Shown: piece by piece, positions 33,972 through 42,740 of the stretch
Position numbering within the stretch: the first letter of the stretch is position 1
Layout of the letters: the number at the start of each line of letters is the position of its first letter
NCBI GenBank assembly: GCA_016208495.1
Contig: JACQXX010000059.1
Location: 1-51,614 of the forward strand
From: Acidobacteriota bacterium
Lineage (GTDB): Bacteria; Acidobacteriota; Blastocatellia; Chloracidobacteriales; Chloracidobacteriaceae
Direction: 5' to 3'
Length of the DNA: 51,614 nucleotides
Notes under the pieces: model-generated
Databases searched by the model: none
Seen by the model: the letters and a program-made list of their open reading frames with translations, nothing else
What the model was told of the DNA's origin: nothing
Translations under genes and position numbers: made by a program

Positions 33972-35399
33972 ATGCCATCTGTTGCCCCTACGGTAAGTGT
34001 GCTCACCGTTGTCCAGAATGCGGCTCATTCACTTGAGCCATTTCTCAAAAACTTTCTCTCCCTTTCAGACAAATCTTTCCAAATCATAGAACTCATTGTT
34101 GTTGACAACGCCAGCACTGATCACACCAGCCAGTTGCTTGCGGCGCTTTCAAAGGTGGATTCACGGCTCAAGGGCATCCGTACCAGCCAGGTTGAAGGAA
34201 CAGGAGTGGCGCTACGAAAAGCTATTGCTGAAGCAAGTGGCGACATCACGGCGGTCTTTCCAGCTACGTTTGAGTATGTACCTGATGACCTGTCGGCATT
34301 GCTCAGGCCAGTCGTGGTCGAAGGTGCCGATGCCGTCCTGGGATCACGGTTTCTGCCGGGGTCATATCGAGCCGTCACCAATTTTCATCAGGCACGCTTT
34401 CACCAGGCGCTGACTTCGTTGAGCAACTGGCTGACAAACACTTTTCTCTCGGATGTCCAAACCCCAGTCAAAGCCATCCACACCCGACTCTTGAAATCAA
34501 TTCCGATTGAAAGCGCGGATGAGTTTGTCCATCTGGAGTTGACCTTGAAATTGTTGAAACGCCGGGCGCGAGTGTTTGAAGCACCAATCCGGTATTTACC
34601 CCATATTCACAAACAAATACCGCCTCCAGGATGGGGAGACTGGCTGAGTGGGGTCAGAGCACTCTTTCGACTCAAATCAAGTGCGCGGCTCTTTGCTGCC
34701 GATGCCTATGGCAGCCACATTTTGATGAATTTGGAAGGTGCCCCACGCTTTAACAAGTGGATGGGTGACATTCTGCGCCCGCACCTGGGTCAACGAGTTC
34801 TGGAAATTGGGTCAGGCACCGGTACCCTGACCGATCAGTTTGTTCCTCGGGATCTGTACTTTGCCTCAGACATCAACCCAAATTACCTGCACTTTCTCAA
34901 ATCATTTTCAGCCGGTCGGCCCTACATGCAGATCAAGGAAATTGATGCCAGCAACCCGGTGTTTTTTGAAGGTCTGGAAGGAAAGTTTGACACCACCGTC
35001 ATGGTCAATGTGCTGGAACACGTTCCAGATGACCTGGCGGCTCTGCGCAATCTTTGGAGCTCGTTGCAGCCTGGGGGAAAAGCGGTGATTTTGGTGCCAC
35101 AACACCCGGCAATTTACGGCACGTTGGATGAAGTGCTCGAACATCGGGAACGATATACAGTTGAGGGTCTTCGCCGGGTTATGACTGAAGCCGGATTTGC
35201 CGTCGAACAGATTTTTGATTTTAATCGAGTCTCAGTGCCCGGATGGTGGCTCAATGGTCGAGTTCTTCGCAAAACCACGTTTTCACCCGTTCAACTGTTG
35301 ATTTTGCAATTACTTATGCCGGTATTTCGACGTATTGACCGCTTCTTTCCGTGGGGAGGTCTGAGCATTATTGGGATAGGGGTGAAAAAGGCGGGCTGA
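33972..35399 (+). CDS. Glycosyltransferase family 2 - SAM methyltransferase fusion
   Basis: 475 residues. Residues 1-240 form a GT-A family 2 domain (VSVLTVVQNAAHSL, IVVDNASTDHTS) with the GSRFLPGSYR acceptor-side segment. Residues 250-420 are a class I methyltransferase: motif I VLEIGSGTGTLT (about 276), an acidic end-of-strand-2 in ASDINPNY, and VLEHVPDDLAAL with the class-specific EHVPD. A hydrophobic C terminus (VQLLILQLLMPVFRR) may associate with the membrane. Such fusions usually act in surface polysaccharide or lipid-linked glycan assembly; acceptor and donor are unknown. It starts immediately after the hairpin repeat, with no clear ribosome binding site. Confidence 0.88.
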   Translation: MPSVAPTVSVLTVVQNAAHSLEPFLKNFLSLSDKSFQIIELIVVDNASTDHTSQLLAALSKVDSRLKGIRTSQVEGTGVALRKAIAEASGDITAVFPATFEYVPDDLSALLRPVVVEGADAVLGSRFLPGSYRAVTNFHQARFHQALTSLSNWLTNTFLSDVQTPVKAIHTRLLKSIPIESADEFVHLELTLKLLKRRARVFEAPIRYLPHIHKQIPPPGWGDWLSGVRALFRLKSSARLFAADAYGSHILMNLEGAPRFNKWMGDILRPHLGQRVLEIGSGTGTLTDQFVPRDLYFASDINPNYLHFLKSFSAGRPYMQIKEIDASNPVFFEGLEGKFDTTVMVNVLEHVPDDLAALRNLWSSLQPGGKAVILVPQHPAIYGTLDEVLEHRERYTVEGLRRVMTEAGFAVEQIFDFNRVSVPGWWLNGRVLRKTTFSPVQLLILQLLMPVFRRIDRFFPWGGLSIIGIGVKKAG

Positions 35400-35611
35400 G
35401 AAAATCAGGGCTGAAGAAACCGGACTGAGGGCTTGGGGCTGAAAAGACCAGGGCTGAGGGCTTGGGGCTGAGGGCTGAAGACATCGGGCTGGAGAATTGG
35501 TTTTATTTCATCCCTCATCCTTCATCCCTCATCCCTTTGATTGCCCCGAGCTTGCGAGTCTTCAGCCCCAAGCCCGTTGTCTTCAGCCCCAAGCCCTGGT
35601 CTTTTCAGCCC
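35400..35611. repeat. GGGCTGA-type array element with inverted ends
   Basis: Left arm about 35436-35490 (GGGGCTGAAAAGACCAGGGC and similar units) and right arm 35560-35611 (TTCAGCCCCAAGCCC units) are inverted copies. The core has CATCCCT/CATCCTT heptamers in GGTTTTATTTCATCCCTC. The same core and arms occur inverted at 50440-50558. Confidence 0.85.
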
Positions 35612-35980
35612 ACTCACGGCATGACTCATTGCTCCACCAATGAAGAGCACCGCCCCCAAAAGTGTTGTCGGCATCTCCCAGCCTTGCCGCCAGGGTTCAG
35701 TAAAAAAGGCAGTCACCACCAGGACTGCGGCAACCGTCATCAAGGTTGATCCCAGCCATTGGAGCCGTTTGCGCCAGACAAGAGGGTGTTCGAGGAAGTA
35801 GCTTCCCAAGGCAAGGTGGACGAGGGCGGAATAGAGAATGTAGATGTGGCGGCTACGCATCAGCAGACGCGGCTTGTCTGCCATTTCAGCCAGGTGATGA
35901 TGGACAATGTCCATATATTGGCCCGTTAGGAGAAACACAACCAGAAGTGCCAGGCCAAAGAATAAGTGAAATCGTTTCAT
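35522..35980 (-). CDS. Small integral membrane protein, C terminus encoded by a repeat
   Basis: 152 residues with four probable membrane segments (LFFGLALLVVFLLTG, LYSALVHLALGSYF, STLMTVAAVLVVTAFF, TTLLGAVLFIGGAMSHAV). No family recognised. After about residue 122 the reading enters the GGGCTGA-type element, which encodes GLGAEDN/GLGAEDS repeats, so the last 29 residues are probably not native. The family length should be about 125. It lies downstream of two other small minus-strand genes. Confidence 0.65.
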   Translation of the reverse strand: MKRFHLFFGLALLVVFLLTGQYMDIVHHHLAEMADKPRLLMRSRHIYILYSALVHLALGSYFLEHPLVWRKRLQWLGSTLMTVAAVLVVTAFFTEPWRQGWEMPTTLLGAVLFIGGAMSHAVSGLKRPGLGAEDNGLGAEDSQARGNQRDEG

Positions 35981-36006
35981 ACACTTGCCAGTAGTGATGA
36001 ATTGTT

Positions 36007-36234
36007 TTAGCTCAGTGTTCGGTCTAAATCGTCATCATCGGGCATTGGCTCAATAAAAACCCGAACATAGCGCAACCGGGCAGCAGCGGTGTTGAGGGTG
36101 TCGCACATATCATCAAAGTCTTCGTAGGCAACGTTGTCTGGATCCGAAAGCAGGTTCGCCAGTTTGGCTTCCGTTTCGCGCAGCAAATTGTGCGCATCCC
36201 GCAACACATCGAGGTGTTTTTCTAGTAACGACAT
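36007..36234 (-). CDS. Small acidic hypothetical protein
   Basis: 75 residues from the ATG at 36234, preceded by GAGAGGG at suitable spacing. Helical (LLEKHLDVLRDAHNLLRETEAKLANLL) with an acidic DDDDLD tail. No family recognised. It may form a helical hairpin. It sits between the cytochrome gene and the membrane protein on the same strand. Confidence 0.7.
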   Translation of the reverse strand: MSLLEKHLDVLRDAHNLLRETEAKLANLLSDPDNVAYEDFDDMCDTLNTAAARLRYVRVFIEPMPDDDDLDRTLS

Positions 36235-36267
36235 CACAAACCCTCTCTCAAACTTGTGCGAAATCGC

Positions 36268-36561
36268 TTATTTTTCTTTGTTTCCGGTCTGTTCTTTATA
36301 GTCTTTCAACCAGCTTACATCAATTTCCTCGGCTTGACGTCGCTCTTTTTCAGCAACCAAAAATTTCCCCCGCTCATTGAGACCTTTGGAAGTCGGCATC
36401 AGGTGACAGTACTGGCAGTTTTTAACGGTATAGCCCAGATCACGTGCTTCCTGCAGAAATTCAGGTCGTGCCAGTGCCACGCTTGTGGTCAAATGGATGA
36501 CCACTCCCGCACTAATCAGACTGCCATACACGACACATACCAGGAATCGAAGCTTGCGCAT
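36268..36561 (-). CDS. Small exported c-type cytochrome-like protein
   Basis: 97 residues with an AAGGAG ribosome binding site. An N-terminal hydrophobic segment (FLVCVVYGSLISAGVVIHL) serves as signal or anchor, followed by the heme-attachment motif CQYCH in a short periplasmic domain. A methionine ligand candidate (LMPTSKG) follows the CXXCH closely, as in small monoheme proteins of the gene neighbourhoods of Acidobacteria, but I know of no named family. Role in electron transfer inferred. Confidence 0.78.
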   Translation of the reverse strand: MRKLRFLVCVVYGSLISAGVVIHLTTSVALARPEFLQEARDLGYTVKNCQYCHLMPTSKGLNERGKFLVAEKERRQAEEIDVSWLKDYKEQTGNKEK

Positions 36562-36622
36562 GAGAGGCTCCTTTCGTGGGGAAAAGCATTTTTTTAACCA
36601 TGGAAAACACGGAAAAGGTCAA

Positions 36623-36919
36623 TCATTCGGCCAAACCCGAGAAAAGCTCTTCGGACACTGATTTGCGCTCTTCGGATAGAACTTCGTACAGGTCGGAAGC
36701 CGCCATGCCTTTCAAGGTTTTGCTCTGGGGAACGTGCAGGACTTTGACTTTGAGTTTTCGGCCTCGCAGCCGGAGTGAAATCACATCGCCAACCCGAATT
36801 TCCCGCGAAGGCTTGGCAACCTGATCATTGATTTCAACCGCTCCGGCGGCACACACCTCCTGGGCCACCGTTCGGCGGACAATCAACCGACTGACTTTTA
36901 AAAAGAGATCAAGGCGCAT
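36623..36919 (-). CDS. S4 RNA-binding domain protein (Hsp15/RqcP-like)
   Basis: 98 residues: MRLDLFLKVSRLIVRRTVAQEVC, here seen as RLDLFLKVSRL followed by the AGAVEINDQVAKPS S4 turn, then RVGDVISLRL. This is the small stand-alone S4 protein type (HslR/Hsp15, RqcP) that binds stalled 50S subunits carrying tRNA. The ATG immediately follows a heptamer array (GGGTTCA), so its leader lacks a clear ribosome binding site. It lies downstream of the isomerase and mfd. Confidence 0.88.
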   Translation of the reverse strand: MRLDLFLKVSRLIVRRTVAQEVCAAGAVEINDQVAKPSREIRVGDVISLRLRGRKLKVKVLHVPQSKTLKGMAASDLYEVLSEERKSVSEELFSGLAE

Positions 36920-36924
36920 AATTC

Positions 36925-37057
36925 GGGTTCAGGGTTCAGGGTTCAGGGTTCAGGGTTCAGGGTTTGGGGTTTGGGGTTTGGGGTTTGGGGTTCAGGGTTC
37001 AGGGTTCAGGGTTTGGGGTTTGGGGTTTGGGGTTTGGGGTTCAGAGTTCGGGGTTCC
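36925..37057. repeat. Compound GGGTTCA / GGGTTTG array
   Basis: Alternating blocks of GGGTTCA and GGGTTTG, about 19 units, between the S4 gene and the isomerase. In inverted relation to 37110-37229 with about 50 bp between them (AAAGGACAT-type repeats). Confidence 0.95.
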
Positions 37058-38145
37058 GGTGAGGAAAAGGACATAAAGGACATAAAGGACGAAAAAGAAA
37101 TAAGTTCGAAAACCCGGAACCCGGAACCCGGAACCCGGAACCCGGAACCCGGAACCCGGAACCCGGAACCCGGAACCCGGAACCCGGAACCCGGAACCCG
37201 AACCCCGAACCCCGAACCCCGAACCCCGACCAACCGGCTTGAAATTTCATTGGCAACTTCTTCAAATGGTTTTGGCTTGGATTCAACCCGTGATTCGAGT
37301 TTGAGAATTTGGAAACCCGTCGGCATTTTGAGAATCGAGGTAAACTGGCCTGGTTTGAGTTTATCCACTTCGCGCTTCAAATCGTCAGCCAGGTCGCCGT
37401 CTTTAAATGATGGAAGATTGCCGCACTTGGGTTTGGAAGCACGCTTGTCATCAGAATATTTTTTGACTACGGCGCAAAATTCTTTTCCAGCCCGCAGTTC
37501 GGCGATGGCTTCACGCACACGCGCTTCAGCATCCTTCATTGTCTCAGCCGTGTAACTGACATAAATCTCACTCAACACAACTTCCCCAACCATGGCGAAC
37601 TGATCTTTGTGCTTTGTGTAATAGTCTTTCTTTTCGGCTTCGGTCAGTTTTTCAAAAATCGGTCCATAGACTTCCTGGGACATCAATGCTCGCTTGCGCA
37701 ACTGATTGCGAAAGTTGCCTTTGATTTCCTCCATCGAAAGGCCCTGCTTTTCCATCGCTTCCTGACAGGCCGCCAGTTCTAAATTGTTCTGTTTACACAA
37801 CTCGATCACCGCCTGATTGACTTCAGGTTCGACATTGATGCCAAGTTCATCAGCCCGCTGGGCGATCAGTTTGTCATCAATGAGCGATGCCAGAATCCGC
37901 TTCTGCAATTTTCCGAGCAGTTCCTCCTGTTTTTTTGGATCCGGGGTAATCTGGAGGAGTTCTTCCTTCAAGTGGCTTTCGGCTTTCTTGTACATCGAGC
38001 GGGTAATGATGTCGCGGTTGACGCGAGCTATCGTCTGGTCAACGACCTCAGGCTCCTGGCCACGGACCGTTGAAGTGACCAAAAATGTCAGCGCCAGCAC
38101 ACAAGCGGTCAATGTTCGAGGGGATGGAATAAGTGCGTATTTCAT
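37006..38145 (-). CDS. SurA/PpiC-like peptidyl-prolyl isomerase, C terminus replaced by repeats
   Basis: 379 residues from the ATG at 38145. Signal peptide (TACVLALTFLVTSTVRG), a SurA-type N-terminal helical chaperone region (ARVNRDIITRSMYKK, EELLGKLQKRILASLIDDKLIAQ) and a parvulin domain at about 185-290 (EVVLSEIYVSY, LKPGQFTSILKMPTGFQILKL). It should help outer-membrane or periplasmic protein folding. The native sequence stops at about residue 305 (FEEVANEISSRLV). The last 75 residues are array translations (VPGSGFR repeats, then NPKPQTP), replacing the usual closing helix of this family. It follows mfd by 12 bp, suggesting co-transcription. Confidence 0.88.
   Translation of the reverse strand: MKYALIPSPRTLTACVLALTFLVTSTVRGQEPEVVDQTIARVNRDIITRSMYKKAESHLKEELLQITPDPKKQEELLGKLQKRILASLIDDKLIAQRADELGINVEPEVNQAVIELCKQNNLELAACQEAMEKQGLSMEEIKGNFRNQLRKRALMSQEVYGPIFEKLTEAEKKDYYTKHKDQFAMVGEVVLSEIYVSYTAETMKDAEARVREAIAELRAGKEFCAVVKKYSDDKRASKPKCGNLPSFKDGDLADDLKREVDKLKPGQFTSILKMPTGFQILKLESRVESKPKPFEEVANEISSRLVGVRGSGFGVRVPGSGFRVPGSGFRVPGSGFRVPGSGFRVFELISFSSFMSFMSFSSPEPRTLNPKPQTPNPKP
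37110..37229. repeat. GGAACCC (GGGTTCC) and GAACCCC array in the isomerase gene
   Basis: About 13 copies of GGGTTCC and four of GGGGTTC read on the minus strand. It forms the inverted partner of 36925-37057. All six frames of GGGTTCC are open. Confidence 0.95.
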
Positions 38146-38157
38146 AATGTGCACAAT

Positions 38158-41100
38158 TTAAACCTTTCTGACGGTTGGAGATTCAGCTTCTGGCGTCGGT
38201 TTGAGCCTGGCCAGTACGGTGTGAATCTGGGCAAAAAATTCAGCATTGTTCCCAGATTTCACAGGATATTTGAAAAGACCGGAAGGTGAAAAGCTGACTT
38301 GTGGATTGGTGGTGACCCAGGCCAATAATTGTTCGTGATTGATGCGGGCCCGGTCGCTAAATTTGAGCATGAGCATGCCCTGTTCATAGTCAACGGAAAG
38401 AATTCCCATCGGCGAGGCTTCGCGCCGCAACCGCGCATATTCAAAGAGGTTGTCAACCTGCACCGGGCGCGGGCCATAGCGATCATCCAGCTCCTGACCC
38501 AGGAGTTCAAGCGCTCGATCATCAAAGGCTGACGAAATCCGTTTATAGGTGCGCAATCGCTGGCTGATGTCGCCAATATAGTCTTCAGGCAGCCGAATAT
38601 CGAGGTTGAGATTGATTGAGGTGTTGACATCATCTTCAATCACCGTACCGCGCAATTCCTTCACGGTCTGCTCCAGCATCTGGCAATACAGATCAAACCC
38701 GATGGAATCAAGGTGACCGGATTGCTCGCCGCCGAGCATGTTTCCTGCCCCGCGAAGCTCCAGATCAAGGGCGGCAATGCGAAAACCAGCGCCCAAATCC
38801 GAGAACTCACGAATCGCCGCCAGTCGCTGCCGGGCAATGCTCGTCAACTGGCCTTCAGGTGGAATCAGCAAATAGGCATACGCCCGGCGGCTCGAACGTC
38901 CAACCCGTCCGCGAAGCTGGTACAACTGAGCTAACCCGTAGTTTTCAGCGTGGTTAATGATGATGGTATTGGCCAATGGGATATCAATGCCGTTTTCGAT
39001 GATCGTGGTACAGACCAGGATGTCCAGATCGTGCTGGACGAACTTCATCATGACTTCTTCAAGTTCTTTATCCCCCATCTGGCCGTGACCAACACCGATT
39101 CGGGCACCCGGCACCAACCGCTGGAGCAAATCAGCCATTGTGAAGATGCTCTCAACCCGGTTGTGGACAAAAAACACCTGTCCACCGCGCGCCATTTCCA
39201 GTTCAATCGCGCCTTTGACCACGGGTTCGGCAAACTGGGCGACTACGGTGTGGATGGCCAGTCGGTCACGCGGTGGCGTTTCAATCACCGACATATCACG
39301 CACCCCGGCCAGCGACAGGTTGAGGGTTCGCGGAATCGGGGTGGCTGAAAGCGTCAGGACATCCACTTTGCGGCGCAATTGCTTGAGTTTTTCCTTGTGC
39401 GTGACGCCAAACCGCTGCTCTTCATCAATAATGACCAGTCCCAGATCTCTAAATGTAACGTCTTTAGAGAGCAACCGATGCGTCCCTACCAGAATGTCCA
39501 CTTCACCGCGTTCGAGTTTGGCGAGAGTCTCTTTTTGTTCTTTGGGCGTGCGAAACCGCGACACCATTTCAATCGTGACCGGAAACGACGCAAACCGCTC
39601 GCGAAACGTCTTCCAGTGCTGAAAGGCCAGCACCGTGGTCGGCGTCAGAACCGCCACCTGTTTTGACTCCATCACCGATTTAAACGCCGCCCGCATCGCC
39701 ACTTCGGTTTTGCCAAATCCGACATCACCGCACAACAGACGGTCCATCGGCAGGGTTGATTCCATATCGGCTTTGATATCAGCGACACTGTTAGTCTGAT
39801 CAATCGTCAGTTCGTAGGGGAAGGCTTCTTCAAATTCTTTTTGCCAGGGTCCGTCCAGTGAAAATGAGTAGCCTTGAACCAGTCGGCGTTCGGCATAGAG
39901 TTTGAGTAACTCTTCGGCCATGTTGCGCATGGCCCGTTTGACTCGGGCTTTGGTCTTGGCCCAGCCAATGCCACCCAGTTTGTCGAGCGTTGGGGTGTGG
40001 CCATCCGCACTGGAATATTTCTGAACCAAGTCCAGTCGCTCAACCGGTACAAACAGTTTGGCTTCATCCGAATAGACCAGGAGCACAAACTCGCGGGCGG
40101 GCATCCGAGGGTCAACCTGGATTTGTTGCAGGCCGTGGAAACGCCCAATCCCATGGTCAACATGCACCACATAATCGCCGATTTTCAAATCACGAAAGTC
40201 TGAAAGAAAACTGTTGATCGAGCTTTTCCGGCGGGTTTTGGTTGGCGGCAACAGGCGGACTTCTTCGGGCGATGCGGCCTGGTCAAATAATTCGCGCTCA
40301 ACAATGAACTGCAACTGAGAGCAAGGGAAGGCAAAGCCACCGCTCATCGTGCCAACGGTCACGACACAGGCCGCCCGCGCAAAGATCTCAGACGACGTCA
40401 TCATCTTCTGCGGGTCAGGCAACAAGACCGACGGGTATTCATATTCGGTCAGCATATCCTGGATGCGTTCTGCCACCCCAAGCGACGGCATGACGAGCAA
40501 TGCCGTTTCGCCTTTCTGACGCATTTCGCGCAAAGCGGTGACCAGTTGTGGAATCCGACCGTGAAATTTGCGGGCTGGCTGGGTCGTCAACCGGATATCC
40601 GGCTGGCGGCGGTCAAGCGGAAACAAAAAGATTGGCGTTTCTTCAGCGGTTTTGACTTCAACACCATCGAGCGCACCGACAAATTCACTATCCACAGTTG
40701 CGGCTTCCACGCCAAGGACGCGAAACTCAACCCGCCGCAGTTGCTCGACCCATCCCCGCAGCCGCTCCGGTGAATGAATGAAGTACTCGGGCGAGAGCAC
40801 CAGTTCCCCTGCATCATCAGCCCCACGAAATTTTTGCCAGAGCTTTTTCTGATAGGAGGTGAGGGTTTGTTCAATCGCCACCGGCTCGTCAATCACCAGC
40901 AAGACATCCTTGAGGTAATCGAAAATCGAGCCTTCCAGCGGACGCGCCAGCGGCATGAGGTATTCCCAATCGGCAAACTGGTCACCACGTTCAGCGGCTT
41001 CAAGTCGCGGCGTGAGTTGATATTGATAGCGGTCGTCTTGCCAATGCTGGCGCGCAGCTTTGCTCCAGGCGACAAAATCACTTTTGACGGTTGGTAACTC

Positions 41101-41841
41101 GTTCATCGGCACGATTTGACACTGGCTGCACTTCTTAATGGAGCGTTGGGTTTCAATGTCAAATTCGCGAATTGATTCCAGCGTGTCGCCAAAGAACTCC
41201 AGCCGGTACGGATTGGGATTGGCCGGTGAAAAAATGTCGAGGATGCCGCCCCGCAAACTGAACTCACCCACCTGAACCACCGGTTCGCGGCGGTAATAGC
41301 CAACTTCGCCGAGCATCGAAACAATGTCGTCAAGCGGGTACTCTTCATTGACATCGAGGGTCAGGCTGACCAGATCGAGCTTGCTTTGCTCCAAAATCCG
41401 TTCGATCAGGGCCCGGGCAGGCAGCAGGTACACCCGGCCTTTTCCTTCAGCCATATGCGTCAGCGTCAGAGCGCGGGCTTCGAGGACCTCCGGGTGCGGC
41501 GGCATGCTTTGATAGGGGCCACCTTCAATGACGGGAAACACCGCCACGCCGTCATCTTCCTCAGATTGAGGCGACAACCCGTTGACGAGTTGGGTGAAAT
41601 AGCGAATGTCGACTTCAATCGCTTCAATGTCTTCTGAAGTCGGCAGCACATACGCGACTCGTTTTTTGGAGATATATTGAATGAGAGCAATCGCCAGGGC
41701 ACGGGCACTCCCGATCAAACCGGAAAGCACAATAACACGCCGTTGCTCACGGAGCTGAGAGAGAAAAGCCTGACCAGCCGGATCGGTTGCCAGATCGTTG
41801 AAAAGCGCGGGAAGATGATGAGTGGTGGATGAAATAGGCAC
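38158..41841 (-). CDS. mfd: Transcription-repair coupling factor
   Basis: 1227 residues with a probable GTG start and AAGG just before it. Mfd removes RNA polymerase stalled at DNA lesions and recruits UvrA. The N-terminal UvrB-like region, the RNA-polymerase-interacting CarD-like domain (GDYVVHVDHGIGRFHGL) and the RecG-like helicase motor are all present: Walker A GDVGFGKTE (about 702), DEEQ (about 803), LSATPIPRTL and QLRGRVGRS. The C-terminal TRCF domain (LRTYKRISSAFDD) is complete. It heads a minus-strand group with the isomerase and S4 genes. Confidence 0.97.
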   Translation of the reverse strand: MPISSTTHHLPALFNDLATDPAGQAFLSQLREQRRVIVLSGLIGSARALAIALIQYISKKRVAYVLPTSEDIEAIEVDIRYFTQLVNGLSPQSEEDDGVAVFPVIEGGPYQSMPPHPEVLEARALTLTHMAEGKGRVYLLPARALIERILEQSKLDLVSLTLDVNEEYPLDDIVSMLGEVGYYRREPVVQVGEFSLRGGILDIFSPANPNPYRLEFFGDTLESIREFDIETQRSIKKCSQCQIVPMNELPTVKSDFVAWSKAARQHWQDDRYQYQLTPRLEAAERGDQFADWEYLMPLARPLEGSIFDYLKDVLLVIDEPVAIEQTLTSYQKKLWQKFRGADDAGELVLSPEYFIHSPERLRGWVEQLRRVEFRVLGVEAATVDSEFVGALDGVEVKTAEETPIFLFPLDRRQPDIRLTTQPARKFHGRIPQLVTALREMRQKGETALLVMPSLGVAERIQDMLTEYEYPSVLLPDPQKMMTSSEIFARAACVVTVGTMSGGFAFPCSQLQFIVERELFDQAASPEEVRLLPPTKTRRKSSINSFLSDFRDLKIGDYVVHVDHGIGRFHGLQQIQVDPRMPAREFVLLVYSDEAKLFVPVERLDLVQKYSSADGHTPTLDKLGGIGWAKTKARVKRAMRNMAEELLKLYAERRLVQGYSFSLDGPWQKEFEEAFPYELTIDQTNSVADIKADMESTLPMDRLLCGDVGFGKTEVAMRAAFKSVMESKQVAVLTPTTVLAFQHWKTFRERFASFPVTIEMVSRFRTPKEQKETLAKLERGEVDILVGTHRLLSKDVTFRDLGLVIIDEEQRFGVTHKEKLKQLRRKVDVLTLSATPIPRTLNLSLAGVRDMSVIETPPRDRLAIHTVVAQFAEPVVKGAIELEMARGGQVFFVHNRVESIFTMADLLQRLVPGARIGVGHGQMGDKELEEVMMKFVQHDLDILVCTTIIENGIDIPLANTIIINHAENYGLAQLYQLRGRVGRSSRRAYAYLLIPPEGQLTSIARQRLAAIREFSDLGAGFRIAALDLELRGAGNMLGGEQSGHLDSIGFDLYCQMLEQTVKELRGTVIEDDVNTSINLNLDIRLPEDYIGDISQRLRTYKRISSAFDDRALELLGQELDDRYGPRPVQVDNLFEYARLRREASPMGILSVDYEQGMLMLKFSDRARINHEQLLAWVTTNPQVSFSPSGLFKYPVKSGNNAEFFAQIHTVLARLKPTPEAESPTVRKV

Positions 41842-41855
41842 AACCTTGAGGCTTG

Positions 41856-41888
41856 GGGTTCAGGGTTCAGGGTTCAGGGTTCAGGGTT
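41856..41888. repeat. GGGTTCA array upstream of mfd
   Basis: Four to five GGGTTCA copies, 15 bp upstream of the mfd start and between it and rfaE2. Confidence 0.93.
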
Positions 41889-41962
41889 GGAAAATTTGAA
41901 AGAACTCAGATTGAAATGATTGATTTTCCACAGGTTTTTCTCATTCTGAGAAAAACAACCCA

Positions 41963-42481
41963 TTACTCTGAATAACCTGATCCTTTCAAAATTCTTGAAA
42001 CAATATCCGTCGTTGAGACGCCGGGGACAAACGGGAGTGAGCGGACCAGACCGCCGGCGGCTTCGACTTCTTCACGGCCAATAATCTGGCTGAGATCCCA
42101 GTCGCCGCCTTTGACCAGCACATCTGGCAACAGTGCCACAATCGTGGCGCGTGGATCCAGATCATCAAACACAACGACGAAATCAATGGCTTCAAGTGCG
42201 GCAAGCACTTCAGCACGTTCGTCCTGATTGAGAATTGGACGGCTGGGGCCTTTGAGTTCGCGCACCGCCCGGTCGCTGTTGATCGCCACAATGAGCGCAT
42301 CCCCAAGTGTACGGGCTTCAGCCAGATAGCGAACGTGCCCTGGATGAATCAGATCAAAGCAACCATTGGTAAACACCACACGCTTCCCTGCTGCTCTGAG
42401 TCGGGTCCGATGTTCAACCAGTTCGGCAAGTGAACAGACCTTGGCACTGGCTGCAAAGTGTTGAGGGCCTGCAGTCGTCAT
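41963..42481 (-). CDS. rfaE2: D-glycero-beta-D-manno-heptose 1-phosphate adenylyltransferase
   Basis: 172 residues from the ATG at 42481, chosen for its AGGAGA ribosome binding site; the longer ORF adds 23 unsupported residues. It makes ADP-heptose for lipopolysaccharide core from heptose 1-phosphate and ATP. Nucleotidyltransferase motif [15 protein letters not shown] and later VKGGDWDL and the [13 protein letters not shown] end are typical. It is the stand-alone C-terminal domain of HldE. Its presence supports a Gram-negative envelope. Confidence 0.93.
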   Translation of the reverse strand: MTTAGPQHFAASAKVCSLAELVEHRTRLRAAGKRVVFTNGCFDLIHPGHVRYLAEARTLGDALIVAINSDRAVRELKGPSRPILNQDERAEVLAALEAIDFVVVFDDLDPRATIVALLPDVLVKGGDWDLSQIIGREEVEAAGGLVRSLPFVPGVSTTDIVSRILKGSGYSE

Positions 42482-42562
42482 GTCGAAATCTCCTGAAAAT
42501 GATGCGAAACAGCGAATGTAGAAGGGTTTACGCCGCACTGTCAAGCGCAACCCACACCTTTG

Positions 42563-42595
42563 GGGTTCAGGGTTCAGGGTTCAGGGTTCAGGGTT
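42563..42595. repeat. GGGTTCA array, paired with an inverted partner at 42724
   Basis: Four to five copies of GGGTTCA, followed by a 130-bp core with AAAGGACAAAAAGGA near the left end and TCCTTTTTGTCTTTTC near the right end, closed by CCCTGAACCCTG (42726-42737). The right end adjoins the end of the VOC gene. Confidence 0.85.
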
Positions 42596-42740
42596 TTTGA
42601 AAGGACAAAAAGGATAACCAGTGATTGAGGAACTGAGGAAGAGACAATCCCAACGAAATCAGGTTTCAAAGTTCAGTCATTTTCTTTCGTCCTTTTTGTC
42701 TTTTCTGTCCCTTTGGTCTTTTCCCCCTGAACCCTGTTCG

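Noticed and set aside
36925-37229. Telomere-like function of GGGTTCA/GGGTTTG repeats
   Set aside because: They resemble telomeric repeats in sequence only; arrays are internal, short and present in both orientations.
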